Source of the DNA: Hymenobacter tibetensis
GTDB taxonomy: Bacteria > Bacteroidota > Bacteroidia > Cytophagales > Hymenobacteraceae
NCBI RefSeq assembly: GCF_022827545.1
Contig: NZ_CP094669.1
Span: 641,001-705,000, forward strand
Direction: 5' to 3'
Length of the DNA stretch: 64,000 nucleotides
The notes beneath the pieces were generated by a model. The model saw only the letters and a program-made list of their open reading frames with translations, ran no database searches and had not been told where the DNA came from. The translations under genes were made by a program, and so were the position numbers. Within the stretch, counting starts at the first letter, position 1, and every line of letters begins with the position of its first letter. Below, piece after piece: positions 34,517-42,937 of this stretch.

Positions 34517-35218
34517 TTATTTATTCGGAATCAGGTAACCAAGCGACAGCTGGAATGCAGAGTGGCGGGCGTTGGCCAAATCACCGTTGAAGTACGAGGC
34601 GTTGTCGCTCTTCACAAAGTCGCTGAGGGCACCGGTATAGCGTAGGTTCAAGCTTACGCCGTTGTCGGCTTGGTAGCCAAGGCCGGCCACGTACCCTAGC
34701 TCGCTCCGATTAAGGCCGCTCACGTCTTTTTTGTCTTGTACTTGCGTAACCTCCGGCGTACCGTTGGGCTGGCGGGTACGGGTAACTTTGGTTTCGTTGT
34801 TGGCACTCAGCAGATACGAGTACTGTGGTCCGGCTTCCACCACAAAGCCACCGGCATTGATCTTCAGCAGCACCGGCACATCCAGGTAATTGTAGTTGAC
34901 GTTGCCTTCCCGTTTATCGGTGTACCCGATACCCAGAATAGTGTTGGTGTACTCTGTAGGCTTGTTCTCGAAGCCCTTCTGCGAATACAGGATTTCCGGC
35001 TGTATCGAGAAGAAGCCGTCGCCGGTAATGTCGGCGTTCAACAGTACACCGCCCAGAAAACCAATTTTGTTGTTGTAAGTGGTTTCGTTCCTGACGTTGC
35101 CGGCCAAGTTGGAGTAGTTGGCGCCGGCCCGCAAACCCAGCCGTACGCCCTGTGCCCGCACAACCGAAACAGAAGATAAAGTCAGCAAAGCGGCCAGTGT
35201 AAAAAAGGTCTTTTTCAT
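34517..35218 (-). CDS. Outer-membrane beta-barrel protein, PorT-like (paralogue 3 of 5)
   Basis: A 233-residue exported barrel with signal peptide MKKTFFTLAALLTLSSVSVV. The mature part begins QGVRLGLRAGANYSNLAGNV. Shared blocks are GFLGGVLLNADITGDGFFSI, EILYSQKGFENK, YNYLDVPVLLKINAGGFV, EAGPQYSYLLSANN and LNLRYTGALSDFVKSDN. The end is FQLSLGYLIPNK. It is closest to the next paralogue upstream (35366-36034): block order and many residues are the same, which points to a recent duplication. A loop with TRTRQPNGTPEVTQVQ is specific to it. Its own terminator sits at 34470-34498. Confidence 0.92.
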   Translation of the reverse strand: MKKTFFTLAALLTLSSVSVVRAQGVRLGLRAGANYSNLAGNVRNETTYNNKIGFLGGVLLNADITGDGFFSIQPEILYSQKGFENKPTEYTNTILGIGYTDKREGNVNYNYLDVPVLLKINAGGFVVEAGPQYSYLLSANNETKVTRTRQPNGTPEVTQVQDKKDVSGLNRSELGYVAGLGYQADNGVSLNLRYTGALSDFVKSDNASYFNGDLANARHSAFQLSLGYLIPNK

Positions 35219-35318
35219 GAGTGCGAAGAGAAAGTGTAGTTAGACTTGATGCACATGAGCGGCCAAAATCTAAAAGTGTGCCAAGCGTGTTGTTGAGCTT
35301 GGGAAAGGGCATAAAAAA

Positions 35319-35345
35319 AGCCTCATCTGCAAACCAGATGAGGCT
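35319..35345 (-). terminator. Terminator of barrel paralogue 2
   Basis: An 11-bp perfect stem (35319-35329 with 35335-35345), a 5-nt loop and a T-run on the minus strand (complement of the A-run before 35319). Confidence 0.85.
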
Positions 35346-35365
35346 CTTAAAATTTTAGCTAATTG

Positions 35366-36034
35366 TTACTTGCTCCCTAGCAGATAGCCCACCGAAGCCT
35401 GGAATACCGAGTTGCGGGCGTTCCGTGTATCGTCATCCTGGTAGCCATCCTTCCCAAAATCTGTGAAGGAGCCGTTGTAGCGCAAGCCCAGCACCAAGCC
35501 ACCATCTGACTGGTAACCTAAACCGGCAGCGTAGCCAATTTCGTTGCGGTTGACGTTGTCGAGGTTGATCGTGTTATTGTATTCAATTACAGTGTTACCA
35601 TTTGATGTGGACTTGTAATCGTTCTTGGCCTTCAGTAGGTAGCTATACTGTGGTCCAGCTTCGAAATACACGTTGCCTGCCTTAATTTTTAGCAGTACAG
35701 GCACGTCGATGTAATTGTACGTAACGCTACCGTCGTCTTTTCTTCTAACGGTTCCAAAAGTGAATTCCTGATCAGCATACGTGTATCCTTTCTGCGAAAA
35801 CAGCACTTCTGGTTGAACCGAGAGAAAGCCGTCGTCAAGCAGACCTATGTTGAGCATTACTCCACCGTGGAAGCCAATCTTATTTTCAAATCGGTCTTCG
35901 TTGACAAGGTCGCCGGAGAGATTGGAAAGGTTGGCGCCTGCTTTCACACCCAACCGGATACCCTGAGCGTGGGCAGCGGGAGCGGCTGCTAAAGCAGCAA
36001 AAGCAGTGGCAAGAATGAGGGTTGTCTTTTTCAT
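35366..36034 (-). CDS. Outer-membrane beta-barrel protein, PorT-like (paralogue 2 of 5)
   Basis: A 222-residue exported barrel with signal peptide MKKTTLILATAFAALAAAPA, cleaved near HAQ. The mature start is GIRLGVKAGANLSNLSGDLV. Shared blocks are IGFHGGVMLNIGLLDDGFLSV, EVLFSQKGYTY, YNYIDVPVLLKIKAGNVYF, AGPQYSYLLKAKN and LVLGLRYNGSFTDFGKDGY. The end is FQASVGYLLGSK. It is most similar to paralogue 3. The upstream start at 36079 adds 15 residues without signal character and is rejected. It has its own terminator at 35319-35345. Confidence 0.92.
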   Translation of the reverse strand: MKKTTLILATAFAALAAAPAAHAQGIRLGVKAGANLSNLSGDLVNEDRFENKIGFHGGVMLNIGLLDDGFLSVQPEVLFSQKGYTYADQEFTFGTVRRKDDGSVTYNYIDVPVLLKIKAGNVYFEAGPQYSYLLKAKNDYKSTSNGNTVIEYNNTINLDNVNRNEIGYAAGLGYQSDGGLVLGLRYNGSFTDFGKDGYQDDDTRNARNSVFQASVGYLLGSK

Positions 36035-36139
36035 GACAGTGAGAAAATAAAAGGGGGAAGACAGATGTGCGGGAACCACGCTGTCTTACGTATTCCCATA
36101 CTGTGCAGTTTATGAGGTGTACAAAAACTTAACAAATAA

Positions 36140-36169
36140 AAAAGGCCGCTCCCTTAAGAGCGGCCTTTT
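36140..36169 (-). terminator. Terminator of barrel paralogue 1
   Basis: A 12-bp perfect stem (36140-36151 with 36158-36169), a 6-nt loop and an A/T-run on each side. It ends the 248-residue paralogue on the minus strand. Confidence 0.88.
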
Positions 36170-36187
36170 CGTAAGGTTGTGTTAGTA

Positions 36188-36934
36188 CTACTTGGTAGGA
36201 ATCAGGTAGCCGAGTTGCAGCGTGAAAGCATTGTTGAATGCTTTGGGCTCGTTGTCGGTGTCTTTCGTGTCAAGCAAAGAGTTGAAACCCCGAGCATAAC
36301 GCAGGCCTAAGCTGATACCACCTTCGGTCATATAACCAACACCTGCTACACCGCTGATGTCGAACTGCGCCAAGTCAGACTTGTATGAATCGCCACGAGC
36401 GACACCTGAATAGTCAAGGAAGCTGCCATCAGCATCCACTTTGTCTTTAGTGTTGTCCGTGTATTTGGTAGTTGTCTGCGATTTGTTTTTTGAACCGAAC
36501 AAATAGCTTACCTGTGGTCCTAGCTCGAAAAACAATCCGCCAGCGTTGATTTTAGCGAGCAGGGGCACATCTATGTAATGTAGCACACGCTTCTGCTCTT
36601 GCTCTACTGACTTGATGTTCGCAGGCAAACCTGATTTCTGTTCTGTTTCAATCTCATAGCCTTTGCGGTTATAAAGCAACTCGGGAGCAAAAGAGAAGAA
36701 ACCATCGCTGGTCAGCGGAATAGAGAAGCTCAGACCAGCATTGTAGCCTATCTTATAGTCTCCTATTTTGGAGCTGTAGTTTGCGCCGGTGATCTGGGTC
36801 ACTTCATCACCAGAAACGTTGGAATAAGTACCACCAACTTTAACGCCGAGGCGGAATCCGCCGGCATCCTGAGCTTGGGCGAACGAAATAGAAGCAACAG
36901 CTGCTGCTGCAGTAAGAGTGAGAAACTTTTTCAT
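36188..36934 (-). CDS. Outer-membrane beta-barrel protein, PorT-like (paralogue 1 of 5)
   Basis: A 248-residue exported barrel, the longest and first of the array. The signal peptide starts MKKFLTLTAAAAVASISF and is cleaved near AQA. The mature start is GGFRLGVKVGGTYSNVSG. Blocks are KIGYNAGLSFSIPLTSDGFFS, ELLYNRKGYEIE, VLHYIDVPLLAKINAGGLFF, LGPQVSYLFGSKN and SLGLRYARGFNSLLD. The end is FTLQLGYLIPTK. It has an expanded Lys/Asp/Thr-rich extracellular-type loop (TTTKYTDNTKDKVDADGS). It is divergent from the PagL-like gene, with about 200 bp between the two starts. Confidence 0.92.
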   Translation of the reverse strand: MKKFLTLTAAAAVASISFAQAQDAGGFRLGVKVGGTYSNVSGDEVTQITGANYSSKIGDYKIGYNAGLSFSIPLTSDGFFSFAPELLYNRKGYEIETEQKSGLPANIKSVEQEQKRVLHYIDVPLLAKINAGGLFFELGPQVSYLFGSKNKSQTTTKYTDNTKDKVDADGSFLDYSGVARGDSYKSDLAQFDISGVAGVGYMTEGGISLGLRYARGFNSLLDTKDTDNEPKAFNNAFTLQLGYLIPTK

Positions 36935-37132
36935 GAAAAAGGGGTGGTGAGGTAGCAAACACAAATCAACAGCACAGCTCTGGGCCAGAGGGCCCCGATG
37001 GGCCGCACATCTGGCTTTCTATCGCACAAACTCCTTATTTTGTTACATAAAAACAGAAAAATAATCTTACGTCGAGCTACATCACAGGCTGTTAACACAA
37101 TGCATATTTTTGTGTTGCCTTCAGTTTGTAGT

Positions 37133-38251
37133 ATGCTATTTTCAAGATATTCAGTTTTTCTTTTCGTTTCATTAAGCTTGTTACGCTGGGTTCCGGCTTG
37201 GGCTCAGGCGCCAACTCAAGCGCTACCATCGGGCCCTGTAATTCTGGGTGCTTATGCACAGGGGAGCTTTATTGTGGCCCATACTCCCTCCGTCAAGCAT
37301 TTGGCTGTATCGCATCCAACGGGAGTGGAGCTAAATATGCAGCGGCAAACCAATGGCTCACAGCCCTGGCATGCTTGGTACCGTTATCCACGTATTGGGC
37401 TGGCGCTAGTATACTACAACTACCATAACCCCGTCTTAGACCGCTCGTATGCGGCCACTGTGTATATCAGCAAAAGCCTGTTTCGGAAGCCACAGCAGGA
37501 GCTAAATTTCCGCTTGGGTACCGGACTGGCCTACTTCTCCAATCCGTTCGACCTGGATACAAACCATAAAAACAGTATTGTCAGCTCGCGGATTAGTGCC
37601 ACGCTCCAAATGCGCTTCGACTATGACGTGGCGGTGACGGAGCACCTTGGGGTGCTGCTGGGCCTTGGGCTGAACCATTACTCCAATGGCGCGACCACCA
37701 AGCCAAATTTGGGCATCAACTTACCTACTATTTTTCTAGGCTTCAATTACCACCAGCAGCGCCCATTTGTGCCTTTGGTGGCTTCCCCCAGTGGCCTGCC
37801 CGCCGACCTAGGACGCAATTTCTTGAACCTGAGCACCAGTCTGGGCTTCAAACAGCTCAACCCCGCTAACAAGCAGAAGTACCTAGTGCAATCCGTTTCG
37901 GTGCTGGGAGGGCGGCGAGTGAGCCGCAAGAGCAACTTGCTGATAGGAGCAGAAGGGTTCTATGACCGGAGCTTGGTAGCGCAACTCCGTGATACTGCCC
38001 GGACCAGCGAAAAACTGCCTGACGTAAAAAAAGCTGGTGTACTCATAGGGCATGAGTTGCTGTTTGGACAGCTAGCGTTTGTTACGCACCTAGGTTTCTA
38101 CCTCTACAATCCCTACAAATCCAACGACTTCTATTACGAGCGGCTTGGCTTGAAGTACCACTTCACCAACAACCTATTCGGGGCAATTGACTTGAAAGTA
38201 CACCGCGGTTCCGCCGACGTGTTGGAGTTCAAAGCGGGTCTCAAATTATAG
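37133..38251 (+). CDS. Acyloxyacyl hydrolase family, PagL-like lipid A deacylase
   Basis: A 372-residue outer-membrane protein with a signal peptide (MLFSRYSVFLFVSLSLL, cleaved near AWAQ). Methionines upstream at 36998 and 37100 are in frame but precede the signal. A motif LGLNHYSNGATTKPNLGIN matches the PagL-type catalytic region, where His and Ser two residues apart act with a downstream acid. The rest is amphipathic strand. The enzyme would remove an acyl chain from lipid A at the outer leaflet. It is longer than PagL (about 170 residues), as usual for Bacteroidota members. It stands beside five barrel genes on the opposite strand and is convergent with pyrD. Confidence 0.82.
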   Translation: MLFSRYSVFLFVSLSLLRWVPAWAQAPTQALPSGPVILGAYAQGSFIVAHTPSVKHLAVSHPTGVELNMQRQTNGSQPWHAWYRYPRIGLALVYYNYHNPVLDRSYAATVYISKSLFRKPQQELNFRLGTGLAYFSNPFDLDTNHKNSIVSSRISATLQMRFDYDVAVTEHLGVLLGLGLNHYSNGATTKPNLGINLPTIFLGFNYHQQRPFVPLVASPSGLPADLGRNFLNLSTSLGFKQLNPANKQKYLVQSVSVLGGRRVSRKSNLLIGAEGFYDRSLVAQLRDTARTSEKLPDVKKAGVLIGHELLFGQLAFVTHLGFYLYNPYKSNDFYYERLGLKYHFTNNLFGAIDLKVHRGSADVLEFKAGLKL

Positions 38252-38359
38252 GTAGTCGAGACCAACATCTGTCTACACCGGAGAAGCACCTCCCGAAAAC
38301 CTACTTATACAGGGCGCCATCGGCTGATTGCCGTTGAGCTCAATACGTTCTAGGGTAAG

Positions 38360-39412
38360 CTAGCTGGCTCGCCCTGATAGGGCGTTGGCCACCCCTTGGT
38401 TTATCCGTTTCACCAGCCCTGGGCCTTCGTAGATGAACCCGCTGTAAAGCTGCACCAGTGAGGCTCCTGCAGCTAGCTTTTCCTGGGCATCTTCAGGAGA
38501 GTGAATGCCACCGACCCCAATGATTGGTAGTGCACCACCAGAATGGCGGTGCAGGTACCGAATCACTTCGGTGGCGCGCTGGCGCAATGGCCGACCGCTA
38601 AGACCACCTGCTCCCAAGGCTGCTACGTGAGCCTCGCCCGTACGCAAACCCGCGCGGCTGATGGTTGTGTTAGTCGCTACGAGGCCGCTGAGCTTGGTTT
38701 CCCGTGCTATCAGCAGAATATCGTCGAGTTGGGAATCCGTCAGATCGGGCGCAATCTTAAGTAGCAAGGGGCGGGGCACCGGCAGCGACGCGTTGCGTTC
38801 CTGCACGGCTTGGAGTAGCTGGATAAGCGGCTCTCGTTCCTGTAATTCACGCAGGTTGGGGGTGTTCGGAGACGACACGTTCACTACGAAGTAATCAACC
38901 ACTTCGTGCAGCGCTTCCACGCAGGCCACGTAATCGTCGGCCGCTTGGGCGTTGGGAGTGTTCTTGTTCTTCCCGATGTTGCCCCCGATGATAAGGTTTC
39001 GGTTGCGGCGCTGGCGCAAGCGGATAGCAGCAGCAACAGCACCACTGTTGTTGAACCCCATACGGTTCACTAGCGCCTCATCTTGCGGTAGCCGGAACAA
39101 CCGCGGCTGTGGGTTGCCAGGCTGTGGCTGCGGCGTGACGGTGCCTATTTCCACAAAGCCAAACCCCAATGCCGATAGCTCGTCCGTTAGCTCGGCGTTC
39201 TTGTCGAAGCCGGCCGCCAACCCTACTGGGTTTCGGAAGCGCAAGCCAAATACCTCCCGTTCCAAATCTGGATGTTGAAAGTCGTAGAGCTGGCGCAGCA
39301 ATGCAGCCGTACCCGGCAGGCGGTGGGCCCGCTTTAGGTTATCGAAAACCAGATGATGGGCTTGCTCGGCGTCAAGCTTAAAAAACAGCGGTTTGAGAAA
39401 AGCTTTGTACAT
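38360..39412 (-). CDS. pyrD: Dihydroorotate dehydrogenase (quinone), class 2
   Basis: Membrane-associated flavoenzyme of pyrimidine synthesis, 350 residues, oxidising dihydroorotate to orotate with quinone. The N-terminal helices (MYKAFLKPLFFKLDAEQAHH) are the class 2 membrane-docking part. FMN and substrate motifs follow: NPVGLAAGFDKNAE, RMGFNNSGA, NVSSPNTPNLRELQ (with the catalytic-base Ser of class 2 in this loop), LLKIAPDLT, LVATNTT, GGLSGRPL, IIGVGGI and GASLVQLYSGFIYEGPGLV. Start and length agree with the family. It appears to stand alone, with its start about 240 bp from the tRNA-Lys gene. Confidence 0.97.
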   Translation of the reverse strand: MYKAFLKPLFFKLDAEQAHHLVFDNLKRAHRLPGTAALLRQLYDFQHPDLEREVFGLRFRNPVGLAAGFDKNAELTDELSALGFGFVEIGTVTPQPQPGNPQPRLFRLPQDEALVNRMGFNNSGAVAAAIRLRQRRNRNLIIGGNIGKNKNTPNAQAADDYVACVEALHEVVDYFVVNVSSPNTPNLRELQEREPLIQLLQAVQERNASLPVPRPLLLKIAPDLTDSQLDDILLIARETKLSGLVATNTTISRAGLRTGEAHVAALGAGGLSGRPLRQRATEVIRYLHRHSGGALPIIGVGGIHSPEDAQEKLAAGASLVQLYSGFIYEGPGLVKRINQGVANALSGRAS

Positions 39413-39576
39413 GTCAGGCCCGAATGTATCCAGATTGCAAAGCTCTTACTTATTCTGGAAGTATAGCACCCCAAGAAAGTTATTGCCGCATAGATTTATT
39501 TGTATGTATAGGTGGCTGACAGAGAGAACTATGTCTAAGAGTTTGGGAGTGATGTTGAATTAATATGTGCTTGAGA

Positions 39577-39608
39577 TTTGGAGGTTGTAAAAGCGTTTCC
39601 TACTTTTG
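39577..39608 (+). promoter_or_regulatory. tRNA-Lys promoter
   Basis: TTTG (39577-39580), a 20-bp spacer and TACTTTTG (39601-39608) fit the Bacteroidota consensus exactly, 41 bp before the tRNA. Confidence 0.75.
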
Positions 39609-39648
39609 CCATCCCTTCCAGAAAATAGGTATCTGGGACAGGGAAACT

Positions 39649-39724
39649 GATTCTGTAGCTCAGCTGGTAGAGCAATACACTTTTAATGTATGGGTCCTGG
39701 GTTCGAATCCCAGCGGGATCACCA
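39649..39724 (+). tRNA. tRNA-Lys (anticodon TTT)
   Basis: The cloverleaf folds by eye. The acceptor GATTCTG pairs with CGGGATC, including three G-U pairs. The D-stem is GCTC/GAGC. The anticodon loop CTTTTAA carries TTT. The T-arm is CTGGG-TTCGAAT-CCCAG. The CCA end is encoded (39722-39724). Confidence 0.97.
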
Positions 39725-39755
39725 AAACCCTCCTTGCAAGCTGCGAGGAGGGTTT
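39725..39755 (+). terminator. Terminator after tRNA-Lys
   Basis: A perfect stem of AAACCCTCCT with AGGAGGGTTT, an 11-nt loop and a T-run, directly after the CCA end. Confidence 0.88.
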
Positions 39756-39785
39756 TTTGTTGCTAGTCAGCCGCAACTACGGGTG

Positions 39786-41324
<1,539 letters not shown>

Positions 41325-41626
41325 AAAGCAGTAACGTAAATGGAATAGAATTTAACGAAGATACTAGAAATAGTGTGTGAGCTTGTAGTGTATAGGTAGT
41401 CATAGCGTATAAACACTACATAAACACCTCGCCCAACGCTAACTGCTTTGAAGTGCAGCTACCATTGGGCGAGGTTCTTAGTGGTTTCGAGGTAGCCATA
41501 AAGCAGCAAACCCTGGAACCTGAAGTAGGATACAACCGCTAGAAGGCGGATAGCAAGACAAGCAAATTGCTAGCAGTGCGCCATCTGAACAAGGACAGCA
41601 GCATAGCGCACTATACTACGTGCTAC
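41325..41626. other. 302-bp intergenic region
   Basis: This gap holds an 11-bp inverted repeat (41426-41436 with 41465-41475) enclosing a smaller stem. It could terminate the small-membrane-protein run that ends at 41627 or act in the comM leader. No gene or promoter is evident. Confidence 0.4.
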
Positions 41627-42046
41627 CTATACCAGCGGCGCATTGTCGCGGTCGGAGGTGAGCGGGCGGGCGGGTGGTACGGGGGTAGGAGGGGTATAGC
41701 CCTCAGGGTGCACCGTGGTACCAGTGCGGGGGGCTCCTATACCGGCGCTGCTAGTGGTGCGTTGCTCTAATTGCTGATCGTATAGGCGGGCTTTGAGTTC
41801 GTTGATCTTGCCTTCTCGCGAAGCTACATCACGGCGCAAGAGCACACTGTCTAGGTTTTCAGTGATGAGCTGCAAGGTCAATAATACAGCACCAGCCAGA
41901 AACAAGCCAAAGTAGAAGTTGGTAGGATTGCTACCAGCCGTCACCGATATCAGACTGTCGCGCGAACCAGGACTCAAGATGATCAGCAGCGCGAGCAGCA
42001 GATATACCATGACGAGAACAGTAACTAAGCGTTTCAGAGCGAGCAT
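41627..42046 (-). CDS. Small membrane protein with coiled-coil tail
   Basis: A 139-residue protein, not a named family to me. It has two membrane helices (about 7-25 and 44-62: VLVMVYLLLALLIILS and FYFGLFLAGAVLLTLQLI). A charged helical stretch follows (LLRRDVASREGKINELKARLYDQQLEQR) that can form a short coiled coil. A Pro/Thr-rich disordered tail ends the protein. The topology is similar to LapA-like small envelope proteins, but I see no decisive motif. It is the last of three small same-strand membrane proteins downstream of an MsbA-type exporter, with a 140-bp gap from the middle one. Confidence 0.7.
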   Translation of the reverse strand: MLALKRLVTVLVMVYLLLALLIILSPGSRDSLISVTAGSNPTNFYFGLFLAGAVLLTLQLITENLDSVLLRRDVASREGKINELKARLYDQQLEQRTTSSAGIGAPRTGTTVHPEGYTPPTPVPPARPLTSDRDNAPLV

Positions 42047-42186
42047 AAGATGAAAATGCTAAAGTGAGAGAGCGATGCCCGTCGTACGCAAAAAGGTGGG
42101 GGGCGGGTTAAATATAGGCTTTCGCTGATTGTAATTCTCTGGTACGGTCGAGCTTTGCTGCAAGCGCACTCTGTACCGGCCTGCGG

Positions 42187-42540
42187 TTATGGAGCTGTGG
42201 CAGTGGAGCGAACAGAGTCTAGGCGTAGAGTAGTTGTCCGTAGTTTTTGCAGTTCAATAGGAAACAAACCGCTTGTAGGCTGTTGCCGGAGTGAGTCTAA
42301 CAGATGGCTGGCCGCGGTGGTGTCTTGCCGGTCGAGCAAGCTATTGGCTCGTAACAGCTGGTTGTCGTAGGCGTGGCTGGCCGCTATTTTGCGTTGCAAA
42401 GCGGCTTCGGCTACTTGCTGAGGCGTAGGGCCCTGCAACCGCCGATACGTGCGCCACAACCAGTTGCCTGCTTGTATCGCGAAGAGCACAGCAAGCAGCG
42501 TGGCTACCCAGCGGCGGGTGTTGTTAGCGGGTTCTGCCAT
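42187..42540 (-). CDS. Small single-pass membrane protein
   Basis: A 117-residue protein of unknown family. The start MAEPANNTRRW is chosen (a methionine two codons earlier is possible). One membrane helix spans about residues 12-30 (WVATLLAVLFAIQAGNWLW). A basic patch follows (RTYRRLQ), then about 80 helical residues (QQVAEAALQRKIAASHAYDNQLLRA), presumably periplasmic or cytosolic. It starts 14 bp after the stop of the 88-residue gene upstream, so the two are very likely cotranscribed. Confidence 0.65.
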   Translation of the reverse strand: MAEPANNTRRWVATLLAVLFAIQAGNWLWRTYRRLQGPTPQQVAEAALQRKIAASHAYDNQLLRANSLLDRQDTTAASHLLDSLRQQPTSGLFPIELQKLRTTTLRLDSVRSTATAP

Positions 42541-42554
42541 GCACAAACAAGTGT

Positions 42555-42821
42555 TTAGTGTTGCGCCCCCATAGTGTCGGCCAGTAAAGTGGAATCAGCT
42601 ACCACTACGGGCCCTGAATTGCCTGCTTGGGAAGCGCGTATTTGTTCTTCCAAATTCTTGGAACGCGCATTCAGTTGTTCCATACGCGTTTTCGCGCTAG
42701 GATTCTCGTCGTGGCGCTTGATTTTGTAGCCTATCCGCACACCAAGCACTAGCAATGCCAGCAACCAGAACCAGGGCGCTCGGTACCAAGGAGTTTTAGG
42801 AGTTGAGGTCGTAGTTGTCAT
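42555..42821 (-). CDS. Small single-pass membrane protein
   Basis: An 88-residue protein of unknown family. The start MTTTTSTPKTPWY is chosen over a methionine nine codons earlier. It has one membrane helix (WFWLLALLVLGVRIGY, about 17-32), then a charged heptad-like stretch (AKTRMEQLNARSKNLEEQIRAS) and an Ala/Asp-rich end. It follows the MsbA-type gene by 116 bp on the same strand and is followed after 14 bp by another single-pass protein of similar layout. The repeated layout suggests related envelope roles, but there is no detectable sequence similarity by eye. Confidence 0.65.
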   Translation of the reverse strand: MTTTTSTPKTPWYRAPWFWLLALLVLGVRIGYKIKRHDENPSAKTRMEQLNARSKNLEEQIRASQAGNSGPVVVADSTLLADTMGAQH

Positions 42822-42937
42822 AGGTACAGCGCAATAGGTTAGCAACAAGAAATACAGACTGCATCTAAATAGGCTGAGGATACAGCTGCATAGCTGGCGT
42901 TGTGCTACTACGGTTCAGCAGGGCGCGTGCCTGTACC

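Noticed and set aside
37380..37400. A further DnaA-box-like TTATCCACG near 37386
   Set aside because: It lies inside the lipid A deacylase coding frame as a single near-match, without a partner or palindrome.
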